From RGIG8124 sp045130665 (GTDB lineage: Bacteria > Bacillota > Clostridia > Christensenellales > CAG-917), in contig JBGUQC010000004.1 in assembly GCA_045130665.1 (NCBI GenBank), forward strand, positions 496,001-560,000: a stretch of 64,000 nt of DNA. Reading direction: 5' to 3'. Of this stretch, positions 1-8,346 are shown in pieces. The translations under genes were made by a program, and so were the position numbers. A model generated the notes under the pieces. It was not told where the DNA came from, did not search any database, and worked only from the letters and a program-made list of their open reading frames with translations. Position 1 is the first letter of the stretch. Each line of letters starts with the position of its first letter.

Positions 1-43
1 TAAGATACTTTCTTAAAGAATATAACTGGACGCCATATTTCAT
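1..43 (-). CDS. Start of a TIM-barrel sugar isomerase/epimerase gene (partial, runs off the window)
   Basis: Only 14 codons are inside the window. Reading in from position 43 the minus strand gives an ATG followed by a peptide beginning MKYGVQLYSLRKYL, which is the usual N terminus (first beta strand, GVQLYSLR) of xylose-isomerase-like sugar phosphate isomerases/epimerases. The ATG lies 3 nt after the stop of the GPH transporter gene, and an AAGGA lies about 10 nt upstream inside that gene. It would be at least the tenth gene of the uronate operon and a second TIM-barrel enzyme beside the one at 2794-3708. The family assignment rests on a short stretch, so it is likely but not certain. Confidence 0.7.
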   Translation of the reverse strand, partial: MKYGVQLYSLRKYL

Positions 44-46
44 TGT

Positions 47-1612
47 TTATTCGTCCTTATTTTCGTCTTGAGGCGTTTCTTCTAATGTCTCGATAACTTC
101 ATCAACCTCTTCGATATCTTCTGTAGAAACTGAATCATCGGCTTGTTCTTCAATGATTACATCCCCATTCTCTGCTGCTTCTTCCTGAAGCTTTGCTTCT
201 TTATCTATTTGTAATTGTGCAACTTTCTTCTTGGATAATGGATAAACCAATAATAAAATTATTGCCATTACACCAAACATAGCTGCTGGGATTACTGTAG
301 ACAAGATGAACATTAATCTTAATTGTCCGTCACTAAACTCGAATGTGCCAGAAGCTGCTGAATCATAATAGTTCATTGCAAGAAGTGTTGCGTTAACTGC
401 AACTGCTGCAATAACTTGTCCTAATTTTCTAAAGAACATAAAGAATGAATATGCAGTACCATCATCTCTTGTTCCTGTTTTAACTTCTATTTCATCTATG
501 GAGTCTGCAGCCATAGCCCATACTTGGAGAACGAAGAAGTTCAAACCAATACCACTAATTAAGCAGAAGACCATAAAGATGTAAAGTGCTGCATCTCCCT
601 TACCCATGAATAGTAAGAAGAACATTGCAAGGTTTGCAATAGCAGCAATAGCTATACCAATACCACTGACTTCTTTCTTACCAAACTTTCTAACAAGTTT
701 TGGTGTGAAGAACATTAAAATCGCCATTGGGAAATATGTTAAAACTGTTGGAAGCATTGTCCAAATACCTGTCTTTCCGAAATAATAGTTAATTAAGTAG
801 GAATAGAAACTTTGGATGAACATTTGTCCAGCAAGAAGTAACATACTTGCAAGTGATACTGCAACCATAGACTTACTCTTGAATAATCTCTTAAATGCCT
901 TCATTGTTGCACCTTTTTCAGGTTTGTTAACAACTGCTGGCACTCTTTCTTTGTTTCCAGCAAAGGCAAGTAATAACATTGCAAGAGAACCTGCAGATAA
1001 TACTGCAACACCAATAATGGTTCCAAGATATTCTACACCTTTTTCTTTGAATGTAAACATGGATATTAACATAACTGGCATTGAACCAATTGCAGCGCCT
1101 ACACTTCTCCATATAGAAAGTTTTGATCTTTCTTTATCATCTAATGTTACAACGGATGCAAGTGAACCATATGGAATTTGAATGACTGTATAACACATAC
1201 CAAATAAAATATATGTTATTGCAGCATAAATAGATACACTTACTGAATTTGGTTCAGAACCAAATCCTGGCCATTGAATGAACATTAAAACTGCTGAAAT
1301 GGCAAGTGGAATACCACCATATAAGAACCATGGACGATATCTACCCCATTTAGATGGTTTAATAGTATCGCAAATTCTTCCCATGATAGGATCGTTAATA
1401 GCATCCCATACACGTGCGGCAACGAACATTAACATAATGAATAATGGATGTAATCTAAATACGTCCGTGTAAAAACGTTGAAGTAATGTGGTTACCAAAC
1501 CGAATGCTAAGCAACATCCTGTATCACCTAGAGCGTAAGATACATAGTCCTTACCCTTCAAGCCACTAAATTTAGCAATGTTACTATGTTCTACATTTGT
1601 AATCTCGCTCAT
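47..1612 (-). CDS. GPH-family sugar:cation symporter of the uronate operon
   Basis: A 521-residue polytopic inner-membrane protein of the glycoside-pentoside-hexuronide (MelB-type) family within the major facilitator fold. About 12 hydrophobic segments are visible, with the early DAINDPIMGRICD motif that is typical of GPH carriers (the Asp residues bind the co-transported cation in MelB). After the last membrane segment a strongly acidic tail of about 50 residues (many Glu/Asp, few hydrophobics) extends into the cytoplasm. A GGGAG ribosome site precedes the ATG. It is 18 nt downstream of a Gfo/Idh/MocA gene and belongs to the hexuronate operon, so a hexuronide or uronic acid is the likely cargo. 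The substrate is inferred from context only. Confidence 0.88.
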   Translation of the reverse strand: MSEITNVEHSNIAKFSGLKGKDYVSYALGDTGCCLAFGLVTTLLQRFYTDVFRLHPLFIMLMFVAARVWDAINDPIMGRICDTIKPSKWGRYRPWFLYGGIPLAISAVLMFIQWPGFGSEPNSVSVSIYAAITYILFGMCYTVIQIPYGSLASVVTLDDKERSKLSIWRSVGAAIGSMPVMLISMFTFKEKGVEYLGTIIGVAVLSAGSLAMLLLAFAGNKERVPAVVNKPEKGATMKAFKRLFKSKSMVAVSLASMLLLAGQMFIQSFYSYLINYYFGKTGIWTMLPTVLTYFPMAILMFFTPKLVRKFGKKEVSGIGIAIAAIANLAMFFLLFMGKGDAALYIFMVFCLISGIGLNFFVLQVWAMAADSIDEIEVKTGTRDDGTAYSFFMFFRKLGQVIAAVAVNATLLAMNYYDSAASGTFEFSDGQLRLMFILSTVIPAAMFGVMAIILLLVYPLSKKKVAQLQIDKEAKLQEEAAENGDVIIEEQADDSVSTEDIEEVDEVIETLEETPQDENKDE

Positions 1613-1630
1613 AATTTATCTCCCTATTTG

Positions 1631-2782
1631 TTATTTTGCGCTATTTTTCTTTTCTTCTTCCTTTCTCTTTGCAAGTTCAGCTTCATATTCAGCTGGATCA
1701 AAAGGAATCTTAACTTCTTTGTTTGTCCATCCAGAAAGATGTATGGCATTAGAAAATGTTAAACCTATAATGCCTTCTTCACCTGGAGCTATGAAATTTT
1801 TGGTTTTTCCAATAAGATAGTCTGTATAATTTTTGATTATTCCAATATGTTGTGGTGGATATTTCTTGAATTGAAGGTAATGACATATCCCTCTGTACTT
1901 TATAGTTTTTGTCTTTGGTTTGCCCATAAATACAGTATTTTCTTCACTAAATTCAGGTTCCATCTCTAAATTCTTAGTAAATGTGAGCTTTCCGCCTTCG
2001 ATTACTATTTTTCCACCATCTCCAGTGATTTCTAATCTATTAGTACCTGGAGCATCATGTGTTGATGTAATAAATACTCCTGTTGCACCATTTTGGAACT
2101 TACAATATGCTGTAACATCATTTTCTACATTAATTGCTCTTCCAACTGTGGATGTTGTTGCCATTACCGACACTGGAAGACCAGCAAGCCATGTGAATAA
2201 GTCTAATTGGTGTGGACATTGATTAATTAAGACGCCTCCGCCTTCTCCCCACCATGTACCTCTCCATCCTCCTTGAGCATAATATGCTTTTGGACGATAC
2301 CAGTTGGTAATTATCCACACAATTCTCTTTAGATTTCCAAGTTCTCCACTTTGGATGATTTCTTTTGCTTTAATGTATAAAGGATTCGTTCTTTGGTTAA
2401 ACATCATGCCAAATAACTGATTTGGATGCTTTTTTGCTTCCTCGTTCATTTCTTCAACTTGTCTTGTATAAACTCCAGCTGGTTTATCACAAAGAACATT
2501 CAAGCCTGCTTTAAATGCTGCAATTGCAATCTCAGAATGGAAATAGTGTGGCGTTTCAATCATAACAGCATCAATTAATCCACTCTTAAACATTTCATTG
2601 TAGTCTTCAAATACTTTAACATTTGGAAGTTTTTCTTCTGCATACTTGCGTCTATCTTCTGCAATATCACAAACTGCAGTAAGTTCTGCACCTTTTAGTA
2701 TGCCTTTGAACTTTTTGAATAATGTTGTATAGAAAGTTCCTTGCTTTCCAATACCAACAATACCAAATCTAACTTTATCCAT
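1631..2782 (-). CDS. Gfo/Idh/MocA-family oxidoreductase (first of two paralogues)
   Basis: A 383-residue NAD(P)-dependent sugar dehydrogenase. The N-terminal Rossmann domain starts with FGIVGIGKQG (residues 6-15). The catalytic Lys lies in the CDKP element near residue 99, and the active-site NQCPHQLD motif supplies the His. GGWRGTWWGEGGG just before it is shared almost exactly with the paralogue at 3711-4829. GGAGG precedes the ATG. It sits 11 nt after a TIM-barrel isomerase/epimerase gene. Family members oxidise a sugar hydroxyl, often C3 of a glycoside. The combination suggests oxidation of a uronide or its aglycone-linked form, which is inference. The C terminus is Lys/Glu rich. Confidence 0.85.
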   Translation of the reverse strand: MDKVRFGIVGIGKQGTFYTTLFKKFKGILKGAELTAVCDIAEDRRKYAEEKLPNVKVFEDYNEMFKSGLIDAVMIETPHYFHSEIAIAAFKAGLNVLCDKPAGVYTRQVEEMNEEAKKHPNQLFGMMFNQRTNPLYIKAKEIIQSGELGNLKRIVWIITNWYRPKAYYAQGGWRGTWWGEGGGVLINQCPHQLDLFTWLAGLPVSVMATTSTVGRAINVENDVTAYCKFQNGATGVFITSTHDAPGTNRLEITGDGGKIVIEGGKLTFTKNLEMEPEFSEENTVFMGKPKTKTIKYRGICHYLQFKKYPPQHIGIIKNYTDYLIGKTKNFIAPGEEGIIGLTFSNAIHLSGWTNKEVKIPFDPAEYEAELAKRKEEEKKNSAK

Positions 2783-2793
2783 ATATCCTCCAA

Positions 2794-3708
2794 TTATCCT
2801 TCGATTAGTTTCTTTAAGTTGTTATATTGCCATTCAAATACTTGTGTACGTGATATATGTTTACAATAACTTACGCCCATAGCCTTATCTATTTGTCTAA
2901 ATGCCTTATAATAATTGCTCATAATAAGTGGCATAAACAAAATAAAGTAAATAGGCATCTTCATAACTGCATATTTCCATGTATGTGGCTCTAAAGTTAA
3001 AAATCCTTCATAATTTCTCTCTTTTAATTGAGAAATAATGTAATCATAACCGCCTTCGCCAGTTCCAACTGGAACTTCTACTTTGTATTTTGAACAATCT
3101 TTAATATGATAATAAACTGTTAAATCCTTAAGCATATCAAATGCTTCTTTTGGATTAACATCACATTGTACATAGTTACTTGCATCAAAACATAATACAA
3201 AATCTTCATCATTTATTGCATTGTATAGTTTTAATACTCTCTCTGGAACATCACCATATATAAGTTTTTCATTTTCATGCATGAATTTAACACCGCTACC
3301 CTTAACAATAGCTAAGAATTGCTTTGTTTTTTCAACAACTGTATCAAAACATGAATCTGGATCTTTATCTCCATAATAGAATGAGAATGCTCTTATATAT
3401 TTACAGTCCATCATTTGAGCAATCTTTACAAGCTCAACCAACTTTTTCTTTTGAGCTTCAAATCCTGCTTCATCATCTATACCAACTTTTCCAATTGGTG
3501 AACCAATTGAACTAAACTTAATGCCATTCTTATCTAGTTCTGGTTTAACATACTTTTCAAACTCTTCTGCAGTATAGTCTGCAATGTTTTTACCATCTAT
3601 TGTTCTAGGGCATAAATAGCTTTCGCCTAATTTCTTGATTTCTGCAATTTGGGTACTTAAGTCTGAACTAATTTCATCATAAAACCCCGATATTGTGAAT
3701 TTACTCAT
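2794..3708 (-). CDS. TIM-barrel sugar phosphate isomerase/epimerase (AP endonuclease 2 fold)
   Basis: A 304-residue cytoplasmic protein of the xylose-isomerase-like TIM-barrel family. The expected metal ligands are visible: Glu in MHENEKLIYGD, Asp in CFDASNY, His in YYHIKD and Glu in LTLEPH near the C-terminal side of the barrel. HENEK-IYGD is characteristic of a subgroup that includes the catalytic subunit of gut C-deglycosidases (DgpC type) and 3-keto-sugar processing enzymes. Its ribosome site (AGAGG) lies in the last codons of the preceding Gfo gene, with a 2-nt gap. It sits between two Gfo/Idh/MocA dehydrogenases, which suggests it acts on an oxidised sugar. The exact reaction cannot be read from sequence. 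Confidence 0.8.
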   Translation of the reverse strand: MSKFTISGFYDEISSDLSTQIAEIKKLGESYLCPRTIDGKNIADYTAEEFEKYVKPELDKNGIKFSSIGSPIGKVGIDDEAGFEAQKKKLVELVKIAQMMDCKYIRAFSFYYGDKDPDSCFDTVVEKTKQFLAIVKGSGVKFMHENEKLIYGDVPERVLKLYNAINDEDFVLCFDASNYVQCDVNPKEAFDMLKDLTVYYHIKDCSKYKVEVPVGTGEGGYDYIISQLKERNYEGFLTLEPHTWKYAVMKMPIYFILFMPLIMSNYYKAFRQIDKAMGVSYCKHISRTQVFEWQYNNLKKLIEG

Positions 3709-3710
3709 TT

Positions 3711-4829
3711 TTAGCCTCTCTTTAATTCATCTTGTTTTTTGCTTTCTAATAACGCTTCATAAGCATCATCATCGATTGGTAAAGAAACACTAGCACCAGT
3801 CCATGAGGATAGATAAATACCATTAATTATCTCCATAGTATTTAGTCCATCTTGCAATGATGCAAGTTGCTCTCCTTTACCATTAATATCTTTAACAAAA
3901 GCTTTAATAGCTCTTGCTTGTTGTCCAACTACTAGGTCTTTTAAACCTCTAAAGAAACCATAACTTGAATAGTATTTTATGGATGGTGCTGAACCATAAC
4001 CAAAGGATGTAGTTTTATTAACTTCCTTTTGACTCTTATGTTTATAGATAGTCATGAAATACTTCCCAATTACTATCTTGCCTTTATCACAAGCTATCTC
4101 AAGTTTATTTGTTCCTTTAATCTCATGTGTTGATGCAGTAAATACTGCATCAAAGTCTTGATAATTCAATACTGCTGTAACATCATTTTCTACAGTAATA
4201 TTTCTATCAATTGTTCTCATGGTGCCTGTTAACTTATTTGGCATGCCGATAATCCAAAGCATTGCATCAATTTGATGCACACATTGATTGATTAAACAAC
4301 CGCCACCTTCACCAACATATGTTGCTCTCCATCCTCCTTGATTGTAGTATGCTTGAGATCTATACCAATGTGTTACTGTGAAGTTAACTCTTTGAACATC
4401 ACCAAACTTGCCAGAAGATATTAACTTATGTGCCTTTATATACATCTTATTGCTTCTTTGATTGAAGCTTACACCAACCTTAACATCTGGATATTTAATA
4501 GACAAGTCTATTAATTCCTTTGCTGCCTTAGTTGTAACAGATATAGGCTTTTCAACTAATGTATGGATTCCTTTCTCAACACAATATTTTGCAATCTCAA
4601 CATGCTGATAATGAGGAGTTGCAACAACTACTGCATCTATATCCATTTCATCTATCATCTGTTTATAGTCTGTATATATCTTCACACCTATTTTTTTGGC
4701 TTTTTCTTGGGCTTTTTCATCTATATCTGCAACTGCAACCAATGTTGCACCAGGTATAAAATGCATATGTAAATTATATGCATGTCTAAAACCCATTCGT
4801 CCTATTCCAATTACTGCAAATTTAAGCAT
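3711..4829 (-). CDS. Gfo/Idh/MocA-family oxidoreductase (second paralogue)
   Basis: A 372-residue dehydrogenase with an N-terminal Rossmann fold (FAVIGIGRMGFRHA), catalytic Lys in LVEKPISV and the active-site NQCVHQID motif. It shares the WYR-AYY-QGGWR-T-GEGGG block with the gene at 1631-2782, so the two are ancient paralogues kept in one operon and not a recent duplication. The start is 2 nt from the end of kdgK. The ribosome site is weak, and coupling to the upstream gene is likely. A pair of such enzymes could oxidise the incoming glycoside and later reduce the released keto-sugar, regenerating NAD, as proposed for 3-keto-glycoside pathways. That role is inference. Confidence 0.85.
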   Translation of the reverse strand: MLKFAVIGIGRMGFRHAYNLHMHFIPGATLVAVADIDEKAQEKAKKIGVKIYTDYKQMIDEMDIDAVVVATPHYQHVEIAKYCVEKGIHTLVEKPISVTTKAAKELIDLSIKYPDVKVGVSFNQRSNKMYIKAHKLISSGKFGDVQRVNFTVTHWYRSQAYYNQGGWRATYVGEGGGCLINQCVHQIDAMLWIIGMPNKLTGTMRTIDRNITVENDVTAVLNYQDFDAVFTASTHEIKGTNKLEIACDKGKIVIGKYFMTIYKHKSQKEVNKTTSFGYGSAPSIKYYSSYGFFRGLKDLVVGQQARAIKAFVKDINGKGEQLASLQDGLNTMEIINGIYLSSWTGASVSLPIDDDAYEALLESKKQDELKRG

Positions 4830-4831
4830 AA

Positions 4832-5851
4832 TTATCTTTGAACTCTTCCGCTTGCGTTTCCTTTCATTAAGGATTCTACATCTTGAACAGATACTCTGTT
4901 GTAGTCTCCTTCAATTGTGTGTTTAAGAGCAGATGCTGCAACTGCAAACTCTAATGCATCTTGTGCATTTTCATAGTGATTTAATCCATAGATTAAACCT
5001 GCACCAAAGCTATCTCCTCCACCAACTCTATCTACTATATGGATTGAATATGTCTTAGAGTATAATGCTTTGCCGTCTTTATAAAGCATTGCGCCCCAAT
5101 TGTTATCATCTGCAGAAATACTTTCTCTTAAAGTTATTGCAACAGCTTTAAATCCAAACTTATCTGTTAGTTGCTTTGCAACTGATTCATACTCTGCTCT
5201 ATTTAATTTGCCAACCTCTACATCTGAAGTAGCGCCCTTTATACCAAAGACATCATCTGCATCTGCTTCATTAGCAATACAAATGTCTACATACTTCATT
5301 AATTTAGACATTGTTTCTCTTGCTTGGTCTTTAGACCAAAGTTTCTTTCTATAGTTAAGATCACAGCTAACTGTTAGACCTCTCTTCTTTGCTTCAATTA
5401 ATGCTTGTTCTGTAATTGCAGCAACATTTTCGCCTAATGCTGGAGTAATACCAGTGAAATGGAACCAGTCTGCACCATCTAATAGCTCTGCCCAATTGAA
5501 ATCCTCAAGCTTTGCTTGAGATATAGCTGAATAAGCTCTATCATATATAACTTTACTTGGACGCATGGATGCTCCTTTTTCTACATAATAGATACCCATT
5601 CTATCTCCGCCTCTTGTAATACCGCATACGCATACACCAAGACCCTTTAGTTCACGTATAGCTGCATCTGCAATATCATTATTTGGGAGCTTTGTTACGA
5701 ACTTTGCCTTCTCTCCATAATTTGCAAGAGATACCGCAACATTAGCTTCACCACCACCAAACGTAGCGTTAAACTCAGGTTCTTGCAAAAACTTCAACTT
5801 TCCATAAGGTGCCAAACGGAGCATTAATTCTCCGAAACATACGACTTTCAT
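4832..5851 (-). CDS. kdgK: 2-keto-3-deoxygluconate kinase (PfkB family)
   Basis: A 339-residue PfkB-type sugar kinase. The N terminus reads CFGELMLRL and FGGGEANVAVSLA, the usual KdgK substrate loop, and the C-terminal anion-hole motif VDRVGGGDSFGAGL carries the catalytic Asp. It phosphorylates 2-keto-3-deoxygluconate to KDPG with ATP in the cytoplasm. GGAGGATAAATAACA immediately before ATG provides the ribosome site from within the end of eda. It is 2 nt downstream of eda and in one operon with UxaC and UxuA, which make its substrate. Context and motif together make the specific name safe, although PfkB kinases are hard to tell apart from sequence alone. Confidence 0.9.
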   Translation of the reverse strand: MKVVCFGELMLRLAPYGKLKFLQEPEFNATFGGGEANVAVSLANYGEKAKFVTKLPNNDIADAAIRELKGLGVCVCGITRGGDRMGIYYVEKGASMRPSKVIYDRAYSAISQAKLEDFNWAELLDGADWFHFTGITPALGENVAAITEQALIEAKKRGLTVSCDLNYRKKLWSKDQARETMSKLMKYVDICIANEADADDVFGIKGATSDVEVGKLNRAEYESVAKQLTDKFGFKAVAITLRESISADDNNWGAMLYKDGKALYSKTYSIHIVDRVGGGDSFGAGLIYGLNHYENAQDALEFAVAASALKHTIEGDYNRVSVQDVESLMKGNASGRVQR

Positions 5852-5853
5852 TG

Positions 5854-6462
5854 TTATTTATCCTCCAATAAAGAAACTGCTTCTTTACTACTCTTTTCAA
5901 TATCTTCTGGTGTGCCCTTCATCATCCAGCTTCCACCTACTGCGATAACACAATTAAGTGCTAAATACTCTTTCATATTACTTGCATCTACACCACCAGT
6001 TGGTAAGAACTTAACATTTGGGAATGGAGCAGATAATGCTTTTAACATCTTAATTCCTCCAAATGCGCCTGCTGGGAAGAATTTTAGGATCTCTAATCCA
6101 CATTCTCTTGCAGCAATAATATCTGTTGGTGTTGCAATTCCTGGAAGGAATGGGATGTTGTGCTTTGCACAAACTTCATAAACTGCCTTGGAAAATCCTG
6201 GAGACACTATGAACTTTGCACCAGCATTTATTGCTTTTTTACATTGATCTGCATTAATAACCGTTCCAGCACCAATTAACATATCCTTGCATTCTTTACT
6301 TGCAAGAGCAATACATTGCTCTGCACATGCTGTTCTAAATGTTATCTCTGCGACCTTAATTCCACCTTTAGATAATGCTGCGAGTTTTGGTAGTGCTTCA
6401 TCTACAGTGTTAAATACCACTACTGGTACTATTTTGTTGTCATTTAAAAACGAATAATTCAT
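5854..6462 (-). CDS. eda: KDPG / 4-hydroxy-2-oxoglutarate aldolase
   Basis: A 202-residue class I aldolase that splits KDPG into pyruvate and glyceraldehyde 3-phosphate, the last step of hexuronate breakdown. Visible motifs are AEITFRT (catalytic Glu), GAGTVINADQC, and LKFFPAGAFGG holding the Schiff-base Lys. The reading frame is open 11 codons further upstream, but that stretch overlaps the SDR gene and has no ribosome site. The ATG at 6462 is preceded by AGGAG at the right distance and starts 1 nt after the SDR stop, so it is chosen. Length matches the family. Confidence 0.93.
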   Translation of the reverse strand: MNYSFLNDNKIVPVVVFNTVDEALPKLAALSKGGIKVAEITFRTACAEQCIALASKECKDMLIGAGTVINADQCKKAINAGAKFIVSPGFSKAVYEVCAKHNIPFLPGIATPTDIIAARECGLEILKFFPAGAFGGIKMLKALSAPFPNVKFLPTGGVDASNMKEYLALNCVIAVGGSWMMKGTPEDIEKSSKEAVSLLEDK

Positions 6463-6463
6463 A

Positions 6464-7300
6464 TTACACTCCTGAGTATGCGTTAAATCCACCATCTATA
6501 GGTATAACTGTTCCAGTTATAAAGCTTGCATTTTCTTCAGATAGTAATAACTTAACTGCTCCCATAATTTCATCTATCTCACCAAATCTCTTCATTGGTG
6601 TTGCTGCCAATATCTTTTCTGTTCTTGGTGTTGGGTTGCCATTTGCATCAAAGAGCAAACCTCTATTTTGGTTTGTAACGAAGAATCCAGGTGCAATTGC
6701 ATTAACTCTAATACCAGATGGTGCGAAATGAACAGCAAGCCATTCTGTGAAATTTGAGATACCTGCTTTAGCTGCAGAATATGCTGGAATCTTTGTTAAA
6801 GGTGTAAATGCATTCATAGATGAGATGTTAAGGATGGAACATCCTTTCTTTCCTAACATATCTTTTGCAAATACTTGAGTTGGGATAAATGTCCCAAGGA
6901 AGTTAAGATCAAATACAAAACGAACACCACTTTCATCTAATGCAAAGAAATCTTTCTCGTATTCTTTGCCTAATTCATGTGTTTCATTTGATGTTGTTGC
7001 TCTTGGATTATTGCCACCAGCACCATTGATTAATATATCAATTGAACCAAAATCTGCATTTATATCTTTCTTGACTGCTTCAAGACTATCTTTTTCTAAA
7101 ACGTTTGCCTTATATGCTTTAGCAATACCACCAATTGCATTAACTTCATCTGCAACTTTTTGTGCAGCTTCTAAATTTAAGTCTAAAATTGCTATCTTAG
7201 CCTTAGATGGTGCTAATGCTTTTGCGATACCACCACAAATAATTCCACCTGCTCCTGTAATGACTACTACTTTGCCCTCTAAATTAAGATTAAATTCCAT
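6464..7300 (-). CDS. SDR-family D-mannonate oxidoreductase (fructuronate reductase type)
   Basis: A 278-residue classical short-chain dehydrogenase. The NAD(P) motif is TGAGGIICGGIA, followed by INGAGG. The catalytic Ser-Tyr-Lys is seen as SSMNAF...PAYSAAKAG, with IDGGFNAYSG at the C terminus as in the SDR enzymes that replace UxuB in many Firmicutes and Thermotogae. It should interconvert D-fructuronate and D-mannonate, linking UxaC to UxuA. An upstream open frame of 11 codons is ignored: the ATG at 7300 follows AAAGGAGAAAGTA and shares one base with the uxuA stop (TAATG). Function is inferred from family plus neighbours; no long-chain UxuB is present in the operon. Confidence 0.87.
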   Translation of the reverse strand: MEFNLNLEGKVVVITGAGGIICGGIAKALAPSKAKIAILDLNLEAAQKVADEVNAIGGIAKAYKANVLEKDSLEAVKKDINADFGSIDILINGAGGNNPRATTSNETHELGKEYEKDFFALDESGVRFVFDLNFLGTFIPTQVFAKDMLGKKGCSILNISSMNAFTPLTKIPAYSAAKAGISNFTEWLAVHFAPSGIRVNAIAPGFFVTNQNRGLLFDANGNPTPRTEKILAATPMKRFGEIDEIMGAVKLLLSEENASFITGTVIPIDGGFNAYSGV

Positions 7301-8346
7301 TACTTTCTCCTTTCTTGTACAAGTGTCTCCCAAACACCGTTTAAATAACTTGCGCCAAGTGCTCTATCATAAAGTCCGTATCCTGGTTTTCCTGTCTCTC
7401 CCCAAATCATTCTGCCATGGTCTGGTCTTAAGTATCCATCGAAACCATTATCAACTAAAACTCTCATAATTCCTATGATGTCTAATGAACCACAATTATT
7501 ATCATGTGCTGTCTCTTCAAAGCCATTATCTAAGACTCTAATATTTCTAACATGCATGAAATGAATACGTCCCATCTTTGAGTACTTATCTACTAGGTGA
7601 ACCATGTCGTTATTCTTGTCTGCACCTAGTGAACCTGTACATAATGTAAGTCCATTTCTCTTGCTATCTACTAAAGATAAGAATCTGTCTATATTCTTTT
7701 CGCATGTTATGATTCTTGGTAGTCCAAATATTGGCCATGGTGGGTCATCTGGATGTATTGCCATATTGACATCTGCCTCTTCACAAACTGGAATAATTGC
7801 CTCTAGAAAATACTTGAGATTTTGAAAGAGTTTTTCCTCATCTACACTTTTATATAGCTCAAATAGATGTTTTAAATCCTCTTTCTTGTAACTTGCATCC
7901 CAACCAGGAAGAGATAACTCTCCATTAATTGGATCCATTTTTTCTAGTTGCTCTTTGTAATATACTAAAGATGTTGAACCATCTTTGGCTACCTTATCTA
8001 ATTGTGTTCTTGTCCAGTCAAATACAGGCATAAAGTTATAGCAAATACACTTAACGCCAACCTTTCCAAGACGTCTTATGTTCTCTTTATATGCCTCAAT
8101 GTATTTATCTCTTGTTGGAAGACCAAGCTTAATATCTTCGTGTACTGGAACACTTTCAATTACCTCAAACTTGAGCCCTGCTTCCTCTGTCAATTGCTTT
8201 AATCTGTCTATACTTTCTTGTGGCCAAACTTCGCCAACAGAAACATCATAAACTGCAGTAACAACACTATACATGTTTGGTATTTGGCTTATGTATTTAA
8301 GTGAAATTTTGTCTGTCTCACCATACCATCTAAAACTTAATTTCAC
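7300..8346 (-). CDS. uxuA: Mannonate dehydratase
   Basis: A 348-residue TIM-barrel dehydratase that converts D-mannonate to 2-keto-3-deoxygluconate. Diagnostic pieces are the CYNFMPVFDWTRT stretch, the AIHPDDPPWP metal/substrate loop, and a C-terminal YLRPDHGRM. Length is normal for the family. The start codon is GTG, set in GTGA so that it overlaps the TGA of uxaC by 4 nt, which implies translational coupling. AGGAGGAGA stands about 8 nt upstream. It is the second gene of the uronate operon. Confidence 0.95.
   Translation of the reverse strand: MKLSFRWYGETDKISLKYISQIPNMYSVVTAVYDVSVGEVWPQESIDRLKQLTEEAGLKFEVIESVPVHEDIKLGLPTRDKYIEAYKENIRRLGKVGVKCICYNFMPVFDWTRTQLDKVAKDGSTSLVYYKEQLEKMDPINGELSLPGWDASYKKEDLKHLFELYKSVDEEKLFQNLKYFLEAIIPVCEEADVNMAIHPDDPPWPIFGLPRIITCEKNIDRFLSLVDSKRNGLTLCTGSLGADKNNDMVHLVDKYSKMGRIHFMHVRNIRVLDNGFEETAHDNNCGSLDIIGIMRVLVDNGFDGYLRPDHGRMIWGETGKPGYGLYDRALGASYLNGVWETLVQERRK

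Noticed and set aside
816..1181. Long antisense frames inside transporter and enzyme genes (also 27441-27950, 23798-24481 and others)
   Set aside because: They lack ribosome sites, read as codon-mirror hydrophobic or low-complexity peptides and lie fully inside confident genes.
6463..6495. Longer N terminus for eda (and similar upstream extensions of the SDR, uxaC, rhaB, FAD oxidoreductase and 39807 genes)
   Set aside because: The extra codons lack ribosome sites, overlap neighbours or regulatory repeats, and do not match family N termini.
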